55,470 nt of DNA from Ectocarpus siliculosus. Taxonomy: Eukaryota; Sar; Phaeophyceae; Ectocarpales; Ectocarpaceae. Positions 44,246 through 55,470 of the stretch are shown here, one piece after another. The translations under genes were made by a program, and so were the position numbers. The DNA lies in contig FN648443.1 in the NCBI GenBank assembly GCA_000310025.1, positions 108,721 through 164,190 on the forward strand. Direction: 5' to 3'. Within the stretch, counting starts at the first letter, position 1. Each line of letters opens with the position of its first letter. Below the pieces are notes generated by a model. It worked only from the letters and a program-made list of their open reading frames with translations. It searched no databases and had not been told where the DNA came from.

Positions 44246-44409
44246 CAGCAGGATCTGCGGCAAAGACATCGCTAGCCTCTACAACATACACACTCGCGCA
44301 TACCCAAAAAAAACGGCGAGGAAAGAAACGGGTGTCCCCGCGTACATCATACTTTTTGCGGCTTGCAATCACTCTTCTACGACAACCGGCGCCACCGAAC
44401 GTTGAGATA

Positions 44410-45216
44410 CAGTAGTGGTCCCGATATAACGCCGGTTGAATAATGCCGGGTGCCGGTATAATGCCGGAATCGGCCGGGTATGTCTTTCTTTTAGCCCAGA
44501 ATCGCTGCCGGTACATCATTCAACATGAACGGCATGCCCTGCACACACAGACTAGTGCTCCGCTGCGGGTAATGCCGGGAAAAACATAAATCCCACACAA
44601 CTGCCTGCCTTCCCATGAATGGCGCCTCGTGTTTTGATGTGAAGATCGTAGTCTAGGCGGGAAAAGTACGTAAATAGGAGATGGGTGTGTTTATTTGTAC
44701 CGGTAATTTAGCTCCTGGCTTAGCTTTGTAAGTTAGGAAGGTGTTTCGTCGCGGGGGGTGTCAAGTTTCGTTTTGTATATTTTTTTGTTCTGTTGAACAA
44801 TATGGAAGCGCTGTGTACATGGGTGGTCAGATCTACAACTTTGTGTGCAGACACCAGCCCGAACGGTAACTTCTTATCGAGTGGTGGGCGCCGCCCGTCC
44901 TACACACGCGCCTCTTATGCTCGACCGGGTCATGTTTCACACAATATTCCCCATTCGTGCACGTGGTGTTCTCCATGTCGGCCGAGACCAAGTGATACTG
45001 GTGTGTCCGCTTCAAGTCCCAAAACAGCACACAGCGCCGTACAAAACTCCAACGATTTTCCCAACTGCGCCGGGTTTCTCGATCCCCTGAATGGCAAAAC
45101 GTGCCAGTCTGGCATCATATCGGGGCCATCTTAAAAAAACATGCCAGGTGCCCGGCATAGTGCCGGCTAAGTCGGCATGACCACGTACAAGCATTATATC
45201 GGGACGAAAACTGCTG
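44410..45216. mobile_element. Non-autonomous pogo/Tc1-mariner-like DNA element
   Basis: The element begins CAGTAGTGGTCCCGATATAA and ends in the inverted TTATATCGGGAC...ACTGCTG, flanked by TA on both sides (44408-44409 and 45217-45218). CAG...CTG ends with a TA target duplication are typical of pogo/Tigger elements. Sub-terminal copies of ATAATGCCGG and GTGCCGG occur in inverted orientation near both ends (44440-44480; 45145-45180), like transposase-binding repeats. At 807 bp with only short frames, it has no transposase and would depend on one supplied elsewhere. Confidence 0.7.
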
Positions 45217-45399
45217 TAAACCGATAGGTAGGTATTCGAGAGTACAAGTCAACGTGCATGACAACATATCGGTCATGCCCTCTTGCGTCGCCCTCGGGGG
45301 GGGGGCAGTCACCAATCTCCCGAAAGGGGGCTCTACTGCTGGTACTACATGTATGCAGTTTTCGTCATTCACTGATCGCCTTTGCGAGATCTTCCTTAG

Positions 45400-45633
45400 T
45401 CCCATCTTCCCCGAAGGTGTGTTCAATAATGCCGACACTCGTTGTACCGGTTTTATACGGTTGCCTGTTTAGCGGGATGCCCTGAATAGCGGTTCCAAAA
45501 TCTCGTGACACGGCTGCACCTCGGTTTTCAAACTACATATAACTGTCAATCCGGTTTAGCGGTGACAGCCTCAGTAGCGGCTATAACATTTTGTGGCACT
45601 GCTGTGGACAGCTAAACCGGGACCACGACTCTG
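45400..45633. mobile_element. Possible right end of a second pogo-like element
   Basis: GCTAAACCGGGACCACGACT then CTG (ending 45633) followed by TA looks like a terminal repeat of the same style as the neighbouring element. Inside are repeated AGCGGGAT, AGCGGTT, TAGCGG and CGGTTTAGCGG. No matching left end was found, so it may be truncated. Confidence 0.35.
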
Positions 45634-46484
45634 TATGCAACTGTTACACTGTCAGTCGCTACTCTGTTTTCAAGTGCAACAGCACCCAGCGCAAAGGACA
45701 TGTTTAACGTTGTTATGGGATGACAACAAGCTCACAAAGCAACCATTTTCTTCACCTTTCAGTGCGGTAGGTCGAATGTATCTATGCACTGCTGTTACCA
45801 TACACACATGTCTGTCACATTGTAGAAGAGCCGGCCAGCCTGCACGACTACAGCAGCGTGGAGTTGAACTTTGGTCAGCTGCGTGCAGCAGCAGCACCGC
45901 ACAAACGTCCAACAGGCCAACACGGACTGGTCGTGGGCTTAATTGAAGAGATGGCGGCACCTAGACCACGAAGAGAAAGAACACGAATTCGGATGGCCGT
46001 TAAGATGATGGAACCAGCAGCAGTGAAGGTAAACGGCGCTACTGCCTACCTGTTGCGCTTGCTGTGTGGCCCGCCGCTCTGCTGTAGCGCCATGACATCG
46101 AGCGTTGGAGCCGGTCAGAGCCGGCACGAAACAAAACCCCTGGACCCGCGTCAACCCCGCTGCACCGCACAAGGCGGAGGCCATGATGGCGAATGATCGC
46201 CGTCGTACGGTAGGCATGTTCAAAGGCAAGCAGAGTGGCACGCCCGCTGCTGGCTGTTGTCTGTTGTGTCTGTCGCACTCACCAATTGTCACGCCAACCT
46301 TTGGAGGGGGGCCGTGGATGCATAATGCCAATTTTCAGAGGGCCTTGTGCTAAAGCCTCTTGTCTCTATCCTCAGCTGTTGTGCCGCTCCTTTATGCGAC
46401 CGCTGGTCGGCCGTCCTCTCTCCTCTCGTCACTCCTCATCCGCACCTTGCTTCCCGCCTTCCCCGGAGGCCCTCTTGCGACGCC
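45634..46484. other. 5' flank of the La-related gene
   Basis: No protein was recognised. 46370-46484 is pyrimidine-rich and leads to the ATG at 46485, so it is likely the promoter and 5' untranslated region. Confidence 0.4.
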
Positions 46485-49400
46485 ATGGACGTGAGAGATG
46501 ACACCGCCGTCGTGGTACCCCCCTCTCCGGAGCCGGTGGTGGCCTCTTCAGCGAAGATGTGAGTGACAACTGCTGTTTATCACTCCCGGTCGTTTCGACA
46601 ACAACACACGAACCTCTTGGCTGGATCTCTAGTCTGCCAGATGTGCTTGGCGTTTTGGTCCGCGGACCGAGGTGTTCCCAAGCCCCATCGCGAGTGTGGA
46701 TATGGCGGCTCTGGTGCCATGCTCAGGCACAGTCTCCGTAGCATCTCACTCTGCGTGGGCTGTATGGATGGGTCGTTTCGGCCCTGCTGGTTTGGCGAGT
46801 GTGTACGCATATTAATGCCATTACACAGCAGGCCTGCCAACGAATATGTGCTACACTACACCACCATGTACACTTTGGCGAGAGCGCGGAGGGACGAGAG
46901 GGATGGTACATCGTATCGTGTATGAGATATTCACCAACGACGACGACGAGCTGCACATCTGCGACAGCAAGCTGTTGGTGCTCTGACCAAGATAGGTTAC
47001 CTCTGCTGCTGGACAACGTGAAATCCCTCGGGCGCACTCTCCACTTCATAGGAGTCATGTCTCACCCATTTTTTTTTTCTTTCTTGTTCTGATACACAGT
47101 ACTCCAGAGTATATTATGGTTGTATCGTCAGCTGTCAAGCACGCAGCGGTCGAAGGGACCGCAGGCAGAGGTAGTGGACACCAAGTCATGTTTGTGTGAC
47201 CTGAGATGCTCCGTGGTTCATGGTATCTCATGTCGAACGGTGCGAAACTGCCAATAGACGTGTTGTAGCCGGAGTCGTCCAGGTGGTATTTCTACCTCTC
47301 TACGATGAACCGAAGTTTTTGAAGATTGGGGTACATACTGATTTTGTGATATAATAGTGTTCACCACTACATACAGCAGTAGGTCTCGAGTCGCGTGGGG
47401 AAACATAATGTCAACCTCTCGGCGCGTCGCAGCTTGCAGTTACTCCGTCCTGAAGTACTGTCGGAGACACACGAACCTGCTTCTTTTCGCAGGCCCCTGG
47501 ACACGGAGACTGTGGCTGCTCCGGCATCCGAGGAGGCGTCGGGTCCCGTTGTCGTTGAAGACGGGGAGAATGGTCTGGCGCCCCCGGCGGCCGTGGCCTC
47601 CTCCGCCGCGGTAGTGAGCTCCGACGAAACGAGCGGGAAAGAGGATACTGCTGAAGGTTTGGAAAGACGGTGCTGCGGTACCACTGTCGACAGAGCGTCT
47701 AAAGGCCTCGTATTCATATACTTTAGATAACGTATCCTAACAAGTCTTTTTTGCCCTTCGCACAATGGTTGATGGCTCCCCAGACTATTGGGTCGATTGA
47801 CAGGCTGTTCGGGTCGTCTGGCACCTCCCCACCAAATAGTTTGCGTGTGAAACACTACTTTCACCGCGTCGTGTTTTCGCCTCTTTGTGCTTGTGCGCGG
47901 TTTTGCAAAGTTGGTGGTGGTGCCGTTGGTTTCCGCCCCCCTCCAGGTGTCCTCTCCAGGTGCTACAACCCTAGGCCCTCCCACGACGCATCGCGCTTCC
48001 CTCTCTGACTGCCTCTCTACCTTGCGTATCTCTGCACGCCCTCTCTTGTACAACTCTCCCCCTAACAGTAGCACCACCTGTGGAAGAACTGCCCGAGGAT
48101 ACAAAGGCAGCTCTGGTGAAGCAGGTGGAGTTTTACTTCAGCGACGAGAACCTGCCCACGGACGCCTTCATGAAGAAAAAAGTTAAGGCCGGCGGGGCGC
48201 AAGGTAAGAACGCTGTCTACATACATGTCGGTCGCGGCATGCCTCGCACCATCAGGGTTGATTGCCTCTTGTCCGCCTAATATTTTGTATGGCGGAAGAG
48301 GTGCTGCTGAGGCTTGTGGGAAAGCGTGTCCATGACAGAGTTGTCTTTTGACACCCTGCAGCAGTTTTGGCAAAGGGTTCGGGTTCGATGGAAGCTCGCT
48401 GTGGTGGATAAATCTGATGTAGACGCACGTGCCAGGGTAGGTGCTATCACGGGTCCTGTACCTTGCGGTTCAGCAGTAGTATTGCTGCGATGATTCATGG
48501 TTTGGGGACTGCAAAAAGAGGCTCCGTAGCGAAAACCAACCGTGTCGTTGGCTATTTCGCTCCTGCTAGGGTCCCCACCAAGTGAGCTCTTCGCCGACTT
48601 CTTCCCGCCCCCAGCAAAACCTAAGAGACTCGAACCCCGAGTCTATAGCCATCACGGGCATTCCGAGCCGCCTTCAGGTGTTCGGCAGATAACAGGAAGG
48701 CGTTTTTCTATGTACCGCATCTCTCTCTAGCCGACTAGGAGACTCTCGACCTGGGAAAGTGGCCCACAAACCGTGACGCCACACGGAAGACTTTTGTAAA
48801 GATTTTCCTTGCCACGCCGTCCGGTAGGAAGCGCTACTTAATTGTTACAGCGGTGCAGCAGTGCCGTCGCTTTCGCGCAAGGGCCCGGGCTACGTTCTTG
48901 CTTGGCACACCAAGAACAGATTTCGAAGCTATAGCTTCTTCGCCCCTCCTCCTCCACTATTCGCTTTTTGGTTCTTGGCCTGGGGGGGTAACACAGGCTG
49001 GGTGCCGCTCAAGGTGATCTGTAGCTTCCCGAAGGTGAAGAAGATGTCGAAGGACATTCGCGCGATTGCTCTAGCCCTGGAGGACTCCCAGGCTCTGGTG
49101 GTGGCTAAGGCGACCCGCGTAAGGCGTAAGGTATGACTGCATCGTGGGGCAGCGAGGCGGGCGACAAGATGGAGTTTTCTGCCGTGGCTGTACTGCTGGC
49201 TCTTGTCTTGCTAACCTTTGTGATTTTTCGCGCTTGCTAAGGAACCCCTGCTTTCTTCCTCGTCGTTGTCAGCTGTGTGGCGTTCGAATTTCGTTCTGGT
49301 TTTCGAGCCAGGGTTTCCAGTGTTGCACTGCTGCTGTTCCATGCACGGAACAGGTTTTGCCGAGAGAGGCGGTTCTCAGCCGGGTTTTCTTCGGTTTTGC

Positions 49401-52400
49401 CTACAAATATGTACCCGTGTGTCGTCCTCCTCCCGCAGACGCCTTTCAAGTTTCCGGACAAGGACGGCAGGGCTGACGTCACCTCCCGTACAGTTGTGGT
49501 GAGAGGCACAGCAAGACAAGAGAGGGGGGGGGGGGGGGGGGTGCCGACAAACTCAAGGGTCGTCCAAACAGCAGGGCCTTTATCCTCAATCGTACCACGT
49601 CGTTTCCAAGAGTGGCATGCATTCACCTTACTCGACACGACGTAACACACCCCGGGGATAACCTTTTGGCTTTTTTTGAAACTATCACCGGTTGCTGTAT
49701 TGTGCGGGGGGTGTCGTATGTCGTTTGGGTGTGATATCTTCCGTAGGTTGCTTGTGCATTGTTAGAGTCCATCATCAGAACAACAGCGGTGATCCTTCTG
49801 CAGGCCCAGGGAGGACTTGGAATGGTTCCTATCCGCCGTGGTTGGTCGCTGTTGTAGTCTTCAGGCGGAAAGGGCGTGGATGCATCTCTGCGCCCTGTCG
49901 GGGTCTCTCTTCATCTGGGTGCTCGTTCTCGCTTTATATGCACGCGTTGAAAACCAACCCTGCTGCCCACGCTTTCGCGACATCGCAGGCCGTGAATATT
50001 CCCGCGGAGTCGACGGTGGAGTCCCTAACGCCTTTCTTTTCGTCCTGTGGGGTGGCGGAGCTGATCCGCGTGATCCACAAGAGCAAGACGGCGGGGACGA
50101 CCAAGACTGACAAGTGAGACAACAGAGGACGGCAGGGTTGACGCAGGACTTGCCGGCCACTGTAGTCATTGCCCAGACGCCGTGGTGACGACTCCTCCCT
50201 ATTTTTTTCGTGCCCTTAGTGGTTGATGGGTAGCGGTTAAAATGGGATGCGGTTTTTCGCTCGTGGCCAGACTATGTCGACTTCGCACTGCTGTCGCCAT
50301 GTTTTTTTTTTCCCGGCGTGCAACGCCACGCTTTTGAGTCTTTCAAGTGGATGCTCCTGGTGCTATCGTATGCTGATGAGAGTATATACGTGCACGACAC
50401 AACCCTCTAGAAGAATTTTGTGTCCGTGTTCTCGCAAGACTGTTTCAATTACCGCCGCCTATCCTTGACCATTGTTGTGTACTCCCCCCGCCATCTCTCT
50501 CTCTCTTTTCTGTATCTCAATCTCTCTCTCACATGCACACGTTCACTTCCTCTCTCGTACGACAGTAGGAGCTCAGGAATTCAGGCGCCGGCGGGACCGA
50601 ACCGAGATCTATACGCGACCTGCCAATTCTCCACCCTGGAAGAGGCCATCAGGGTGAGATTGATTGCTATACTTTTTTTTGTGGTGGTGCTGTGCTTGTT
50701 GTAGCGGTGTGGTTGGTCCTCTCACGCCCCTTTTTTCTGTCTTGATAACCTAGCCCGCGATGATGCGCGAGCCAGGCGAAACAAGTATCACAAGAACACC
50801 GTGTACGTGTAGGTAGCACAGACGATAGGTAGCACCGGGCATCACGTGACTTGGCATCCACAACAACAAAGAGGCATGTGGAGATGTCCTTTAATCCGAG
50901 CAGCATGTGCCATGTCGACGACGATGCCCTATTCCCACACATATATCACGAACAACAATTCACACGTGAGATACGGCTGCTGTAATGCCTTCTTCAACTA
51001 GCAAAGCCTTCTACCCTTGTCTAATCTGAAAGTTTGGAGTGTCCTCTCGTGCATAAGCGCAACGGGTCGCAGGTGATGTGTCGAGTTGTCTCTCGCGCGA
51101 CAGGCGATGGCGTCGGTATGTGTTCGGCCTTGAATGCACGCGCTTCTCTTGCCTGCGTCCCCTCGTCTTCCCCCCCCCTCATCGCGACCCGGGAAGGCTG
51201 TGAACGAGCTTACCGATAGGAAAAGTTGGCGGGGGGGGTTGCGGGTGTCGCTGGCGAACGGAGTGACGGTGGAAAAGGCCCTGGCTAAGCTGAAAGCGGC
51301 GTCCAACAAGAAGGCCAAGCAGGAACAGAAGCAAAGGTGGGTCTGTATTTCTGTCCGGTGTGGCTTGTGCACGCGAGCGCGATGCGTGGGGATGAAGTTG
51401 TTGCTAGACAGGCGCGCCCGGCGATGGGGGGGGGGGCGTACTCATTTGTTGCTTGCCGTAGTCATTTGACCATTGACCACGCGTCCCTTTCGAGACGGAG
51501 CACCGTTCCTACACCTACTAGAGACACCACCAACATTTGGGAGCTCTTTACGTTTCTGCCACAAACTCCATAAAAATTTCTTGCACATCTTATCCCCGTC
51601 CTCTAGGGCCTCTTGTGCCCACCATCTATCCCCAATTATCGCGATCGTTTTTTCGCTGTTGTCTAATTTACCAAACTTGTCCATGTCACACCCTCTCTGT
51701 CTCATTTCCTCCTCGAGATCCTCTCTTTCCTTCCTGTACAACTCACACTCCCCAACTATGTGGGGTCTACTCTCCTCCGATTTGCCACATGGACATGTGT
51801 GTCTATCCTCCTCTTCCTCTCTCCTACGGCTGGTATACCTCTTCCTCCGTTCTGGCAAGTCCAGATCGCCTACTCGAAATTGCAATTTCAGCTTTTTCGC
51901 ATAGTCCATGGGGCCGTCCAAGTACTTCTTCATCCCTATCCCTTCTTTCAACTTCCCGTATATCTCCAAGTGGTCTTCGCTTCGTACCTTCTTCCGAAGG
52001 GTTGTCTCCTCCCTACTCTCTAGCATCTCCTTGACTTTCGTCTTGAACCCCCCGAACCCTTCCGTGTCCAACGTCTCCTCCTCGTCTCCTATCTCCTTCC
52101 AAACCTTCTCTACCACCTTGTCCCATCTGATTCCCTTCTTCCCTGGAGTCGCTTTTCCCCAAGCTGCCTCGTCAACCATGGCTGGTAGTCTATCGTCCGA
52201 CATTCTACTTACCTTGTACTGCCACTTCAACTTCTGCATGTCTCTCTTTGTTTTAAGAGAGTACATTCCCAATTCTGCTCTCAATACAGTGTTGCTCGTT
52301 GTGCTTGAACATCCTAGTATTTTCTTGGCCGCTGCCATCTGCACCGTTTCCAGCTGCTTGACGGCCTTTTCGTTACCTTCCCATATCTCTCCTGCATACT

Positions 52401-55041
52401 CTAGCTTAGGTACAATCACCTTCAAGAGAATACACCTCTTAATCCTAGTGTCTAGGTGTGGGTCCGTAAGGATCTCATCCATCTTGCCTATCTGAGCTTT
52501 ACCCTTCCCAATCAACTTCGCTATGTGTGCGTCCCATGAGCACTCCTTCGAAATCTCTACTCCCAGGTACGTATACTTGTCTACTACCGGTAGTTCTTCC
52601 TCCCCCCATTTCCATTTGAATTCTACGGGATTTTTCTTATCTTCGTTACAGACCACTACTGCGCATTTTCCTACGTTCGCCGACAGTCTCCATTTTCGGG
52701 TGTATCCTACCGCCGCATCTATTTGTTCTTGCAACCCTTCTGGTGTTTCGGATACCCCCACGAAATCATCTGCAAACATCAGTCCGGACACACTCTTTCC
52801 CTCTACTTGGACTCCCTGTCTTACTGCTTCAACCGCCCTTATCAAATCGTTGATGTAAATCTTAAAGAGAGTGGGTGACATCGTACAGCCCTGTGCGACT
52901 CCTTGGAGTATATCCACGTACTTCGAAATTTCCCCATCCAACATCACCGCACTTCTTGTGCATTCTGTCATCTTTTTCAACATCCTCCACATTTTCCCCC
53001 GGATGCCGATGTCCCACATCTTTTTCCACAATCCATTGCGCCATACGGTGTCGTAGGCTTTTTGTATATCGAGGAAGAAACAGTATGTCGTACGCCCGGC
53101 GTCTTTCCTACCTTGGATGATTTTACTCAACGTATATACATGGTCTACACAACTACGATCTGGTCTAAATCCAGCTTGTCCTTCGCTGATCTTTTGTTTC
53201 CCCTCCAACATGTCTCCCATTCTATTGTCTATCATCTTGCCAAACAGTTTCCCCACTGTGCTCAACAGGGTTATCCCTCTATAATTCCCCGGGTCAGCTT
53301 TATCCCCCTTTTTGAACAGGTTCACGACTACTCCTTCTCTCCATCTCTTCGGCGCGTACTCGTGTTTCCATATCCAGTTGAATATCCGGACCAACATGTT
53401 AATCATCCCCTCCCCCCCCTGTTTCAAAAGCTCGTTCACAATTCCATCAGCCCCTGCCGCTTTTCTATTCTTGAGTTTCGCTACGCAGTCCTCTACCTCT
53501 TCTCGTGTGAACTCTCCCTGCAACCCGTCTACATCACTACGTTCCCTCTGAGATCTTTCAACGTTTTCCTCTGCCCACGAGTTGATTTCCTTCTCAAACT
53601 CCGAGTCGAAGTTGTCGTTGGTGGTGGGTGTCCCAAGTTTGCGGTAGTGCTCTACTAGTACTTCCCTCTTTCCTTTAGAACTGCTTACCATCTTACCCTC
53701 GGCAGATCTTAGTGTCGTTATTTCCGTGTCTCCCCCTCTTTTGTTGCCCACTATCCCTTGAATTCCTACCCACATTTGCTTCATCCCCCCCTCAAAATCT
53801 TCGTTAGTCTTTTGGACTACTTCCTCCCACAACCCTTTCTTCTTCTTCACGACCAACTCCTTCACCCTCTTTCTACTTTCAACATACTCCTTCCATCCTG
53901 CATCTGTTTTCCCTGCCGCATATTTTGCGTGTGACTCTCTACGTACTCGAATTGCTTGCTTGATTTCTTCGTCCCACCACTTCACTGCTCTCTTACAAAC
54001 TATCATCGCCGGGGGGGGGGGATGACAGTCCTTGGCGCGTCTTAAATGGGCAGAGTGTTTTTCTTTCAGGCGTAATTCCGAGTGGAAGATGGGGAAAATT
54101 AACTGAAATCGCTGGGTTTTTCACCGAGAGCCTGTGATTAAAGGTTTTACGTTGTTGGATTACCACTCGAAACTTGAGATTTGGCGCGTTCGACTGTGTG
54201 GCCATCAAGCTGCTGGTTGCCGCTGATTTAGCCTTTGACACCCCCCGCCTGCGCCCTGTTGTGTGATAAAGATGCGAGGCCAATGGTCTAACGACTACGG
54301 CATGCACGACTATGAGTACACCCCCCTCGCCTGCCTGCGCCCTGTTGTGATGACTTGCCTTTCATTTGGCCACGTTAATGTTGTTGAAGAGTAAACTCGA
54401 GATCGCCCGTCGACCGCGGCCAAAGGAACGTCCGCGACGGGCAGATGCGCTCCCGCTCCCTGACGGAGCTGGAGCTAGAGAGAACCGCTGGTGCGAGTGG
54501 CGGGGCAAGCAGCCGGGGCGGAGGGAAACCTCGGAATTCTAGGGAGAACCAGCACCATGATGAACATGAAGCCTCACCAGAAGATGAGGGTAGCAGCGGG
54601 GACGGGGGGGAAGCGGCGCCGACGACGCGCAAGCCTCGGTCCGTGTCGAACGTGGACGCCCTTTTCAGCAGCAGCACCGGCGGGAGCGGCGGAGGGATTG
54701 AGAACGGGTCCCCACCCCGCCATACCATGTGCGTTGCGCTGTATGTGTGTTGTTGGTTTTTTTGTTTCATGTGCGAGTGGGACGGCTTGGCGAGATGCTT
54801 GGTGCGGGACGGCAGTGAGGGTGTGTCTTGTCACAGAGAAAGGCGACCTGGAATCGCAACCGGAACTGTAGGGTGCGATATTCGGGTGTGCCTCGTGTCT
54901 GTCTGCGGCCGGTTCGAAACCCGTAAGTGGGGAATGGAACACCGCAGACCAACCACGGTTGCGCCGAAAGGACCGGAAATGCCGATGGCAATGACAGAAA
55001 CCGTGACCGCGAGGGTCACAGGGCGTTTTCCGGACAACTAA
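46485..55041 (+). CDS. La-related RNA-binding protein (La motif + RRM), at least nine exons
   Basis: Exons are 46485-46558, 47493-47656, 48069-48203, 48997-49130, 49439-49498, 49989-50113, 50566-50653, 51197-51336 and from 54390. The phases match at every junction and all introns are GT-AG. Exons 1-2 encode a Pro/Ala/Glu-rich leader. Exons 3-4 encode a complete La motif: KQVEFYFSDENLPTDAF, FMKKKVKA, then GWVPLKVICSFPKVKKMS and KATRVRRK. Exons 5-8 encode the following RRM-like domain: TSRTVVAVNIPAESTVESL, LYATCQFSTLEEAIRAV and SWRGGLRVSL. Exon 9 is Ser/Gly/Glu-rich. The order La motif then RRM is that of La and LARP6/7-type proteins, which bind RNA ends or structured RNA; I lean to LARP6-like. 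Exon 9 stays open to 55041 (about 523 residues if read through). A donor-like GTGCGT at 54729 leaves the 3' end unsure. Intron 8 (3.05 kb) holds an antisense LINE. Confidence 0.85.
49522..49541 (+). repeat. Poly(G) run in intron 5 of the La-related gene
   Basis: About eighteen consecutive G residues. Similar runs are at 45297-45305, 51426-51436 and 54009-54020. Confidence 0.95.
51421..51441 (+). repeat. Poly(G) tract at the 3' end of the LINE
   Basis: GGCGATG followed by about eleven G residues touches the LINE stop codon almost directly. Its counterpart is at 54003-54022. Confidence 0.85.
51442..54006 (-). mobile_element. LINE (non-LTR retrotransposon), intact RT frame, no endonuclease
   Basis: The frame is 854 codons on the minus strand. 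The protein starts in the linker that normally follows the endonuclease (KRAVKWWDEEIKQAI) and has a charged linker (to about 150). It then has reverse transcriptase: AADGIVNELLKQGG, NYRGITLLSTVGKLF (about 240), EGQAGFRPDRSCVDH, FFLDIQKAYDTVW, GVAQGCTMSPTLF, LMFADDFVGV with catalytic FADD near 410, and KYTYLGVEIS. A long thumb/linker follows, with a C-terminal zinc knuckle CPCGKSEES...HIVGEC (about 736-757). These are non-LTR hallmarks. The endonuclease is missing, so the copy is 5'-truncated and cannot nick a target by itself, yet the RT frame has no stop, suggesting a fairly recent insertion. It lies antisense in an intron of the La-related gene. Runs of G/C bound both ends and there is no poly(A) tail. 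Confidence 0.92.
54003..54022 (+). repeat. Poly(G) tract at the 5' end of the LINE
   Basis: ATCGCC followed by about twelve G residues directly precedes (on the minus strand) the first LINE codons. The G runs on the two sides may be the target duplication. Confidence 0.85.
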
Positions 55042-55470
55042 TGGTCTCGGGCGTCGGCCAATGTCAGGCGGGTAGGAGTTCCTTGGGCTCGCCACGGCGT
55101 GCCGAAAACCCAGCGAGCAACGCGTGATGGCGTTTTCTCCGGCCTGGAATATAGAGGGCAATTACGACTGCCGACACTCCACTATTGTGGTTTTTTTTCC
55201 ATCGGATCTGGGTGCGAGGGCGGTGTTTGTCCACGCCTGCAAACTGAAAACCATGCACAGAAGGCACAGCAGGTGTAGCACTGAATGGAATACCCACTCG
55301 AAGGCGATGCTGGAGGCAAGTGATCGGTGTGCTGCGATGGGCGTTGTCTACTCTTCCTCCGCCACTTGGATGGATGCTTCGACTCTTGGTGCCGATAGTG
55401 GCGAATGGAGACTGGCGACATGTGTGTTGGTTTGTCCACAGTGTCTCCCTCACCCCCCCCCCCCCCCCCA
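55042..55470. other. 3' flank of the La-related gene; C-rich window end
   Basis: It may contain the 3' untranslated region or a final exon. Frames on both strands lack recognisable features. The window ends in sixteen or more C residues. Confidence 0.35.

Noticed and set aside
51473-53658. Plus-strand frames of up to 251 codons across the LINE.
   Set aside because: They are shadows of the 854-codon minus-strand reverse transcriptase.
1-55470. CRISPR array or prokaryotic operon.
   Set aside because: The direct repeats present are satellite or palindromic arrays without spacers, and the genes are intron-split and eukaryotic.

Overview
This is a eukaryotic nuclear window of about 55 kb. Genes are split by GT-AG introns with pyrimidine-rich acceptors, spacing between genes is wide, and much of the DNA is transposon in every state of decay. 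The mix of relics (FNIP-type leucine-rich repeats, Ty1/copia, Ty3/gypsy, LINEs, a KDZ-like transposase relic, TTAGGG-type interstitial telomere repeats) fits a stramenopile, most likely an Ectocarpus-like brown alga. That assignment is inference from protein style, not a database match.

Layout. 1-14.4 kb is a graveyard: a decayed Ty3/gypsy pol on the plus strand (about 0.7-3.6 kb), an FNIP/LRR gene broken by one stop codon (minus, 6.1-7.2 kb), a decayed cysteine-cluster/KDZ-like transposase (plus, 7.8-11.3 kb), palindromic CCCATGGGTA arrays, and a second relic of the same gypsy family (minus, 13.1-14.4 kb). 15.8-16.6 kb carries a cluster of palindromes with a shared core. 16.76-22.43 kb is a young Ty1/copia element with 238-bp LTRs and a 5-bp target duplication; its polyprotein is broken by a 199-bp inverted/templated insertion. 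23.5-24.8 kb is an internally deleted LINE relic. 25.5-30.5 kb is a spliced gene for an unrecognised protein with one C-terminal membrane segment. 31.36-33.19 kb is a satellite of 144- and about 221-bp monomers, the longer ones holding TTAGGG repeats. 36.6-37.2 kb has tRNA-like SINE sequence, and 37.9-39.8 kb has diverged repeats.

The right end is the most gene-like part. A three-exon gene for a 201-residue RRM protein is on the minus strand (41.0-42.8 kb). A non-autonomous pogo/Tc1-like element sits at 44.4-45.2 kb. A La-related protein gene with at least nine exons is on the plus strand (46.5-55.0 kb). A LINE with an intact 854-codon reverse transcriptase frame lies antisense inside the last long intron of the La-related gene, flanked on both sides by runs of G.

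There is no operon-like organisation. The two best host genes both encode RNA-binding proteins, but nothing in the sequence ties them together. Exon boundaries were deduced by hand from reading phase and splice consensus; they need transcript evidence. I found no CRISPR array, rRNA gene or convincing complete tRNA.
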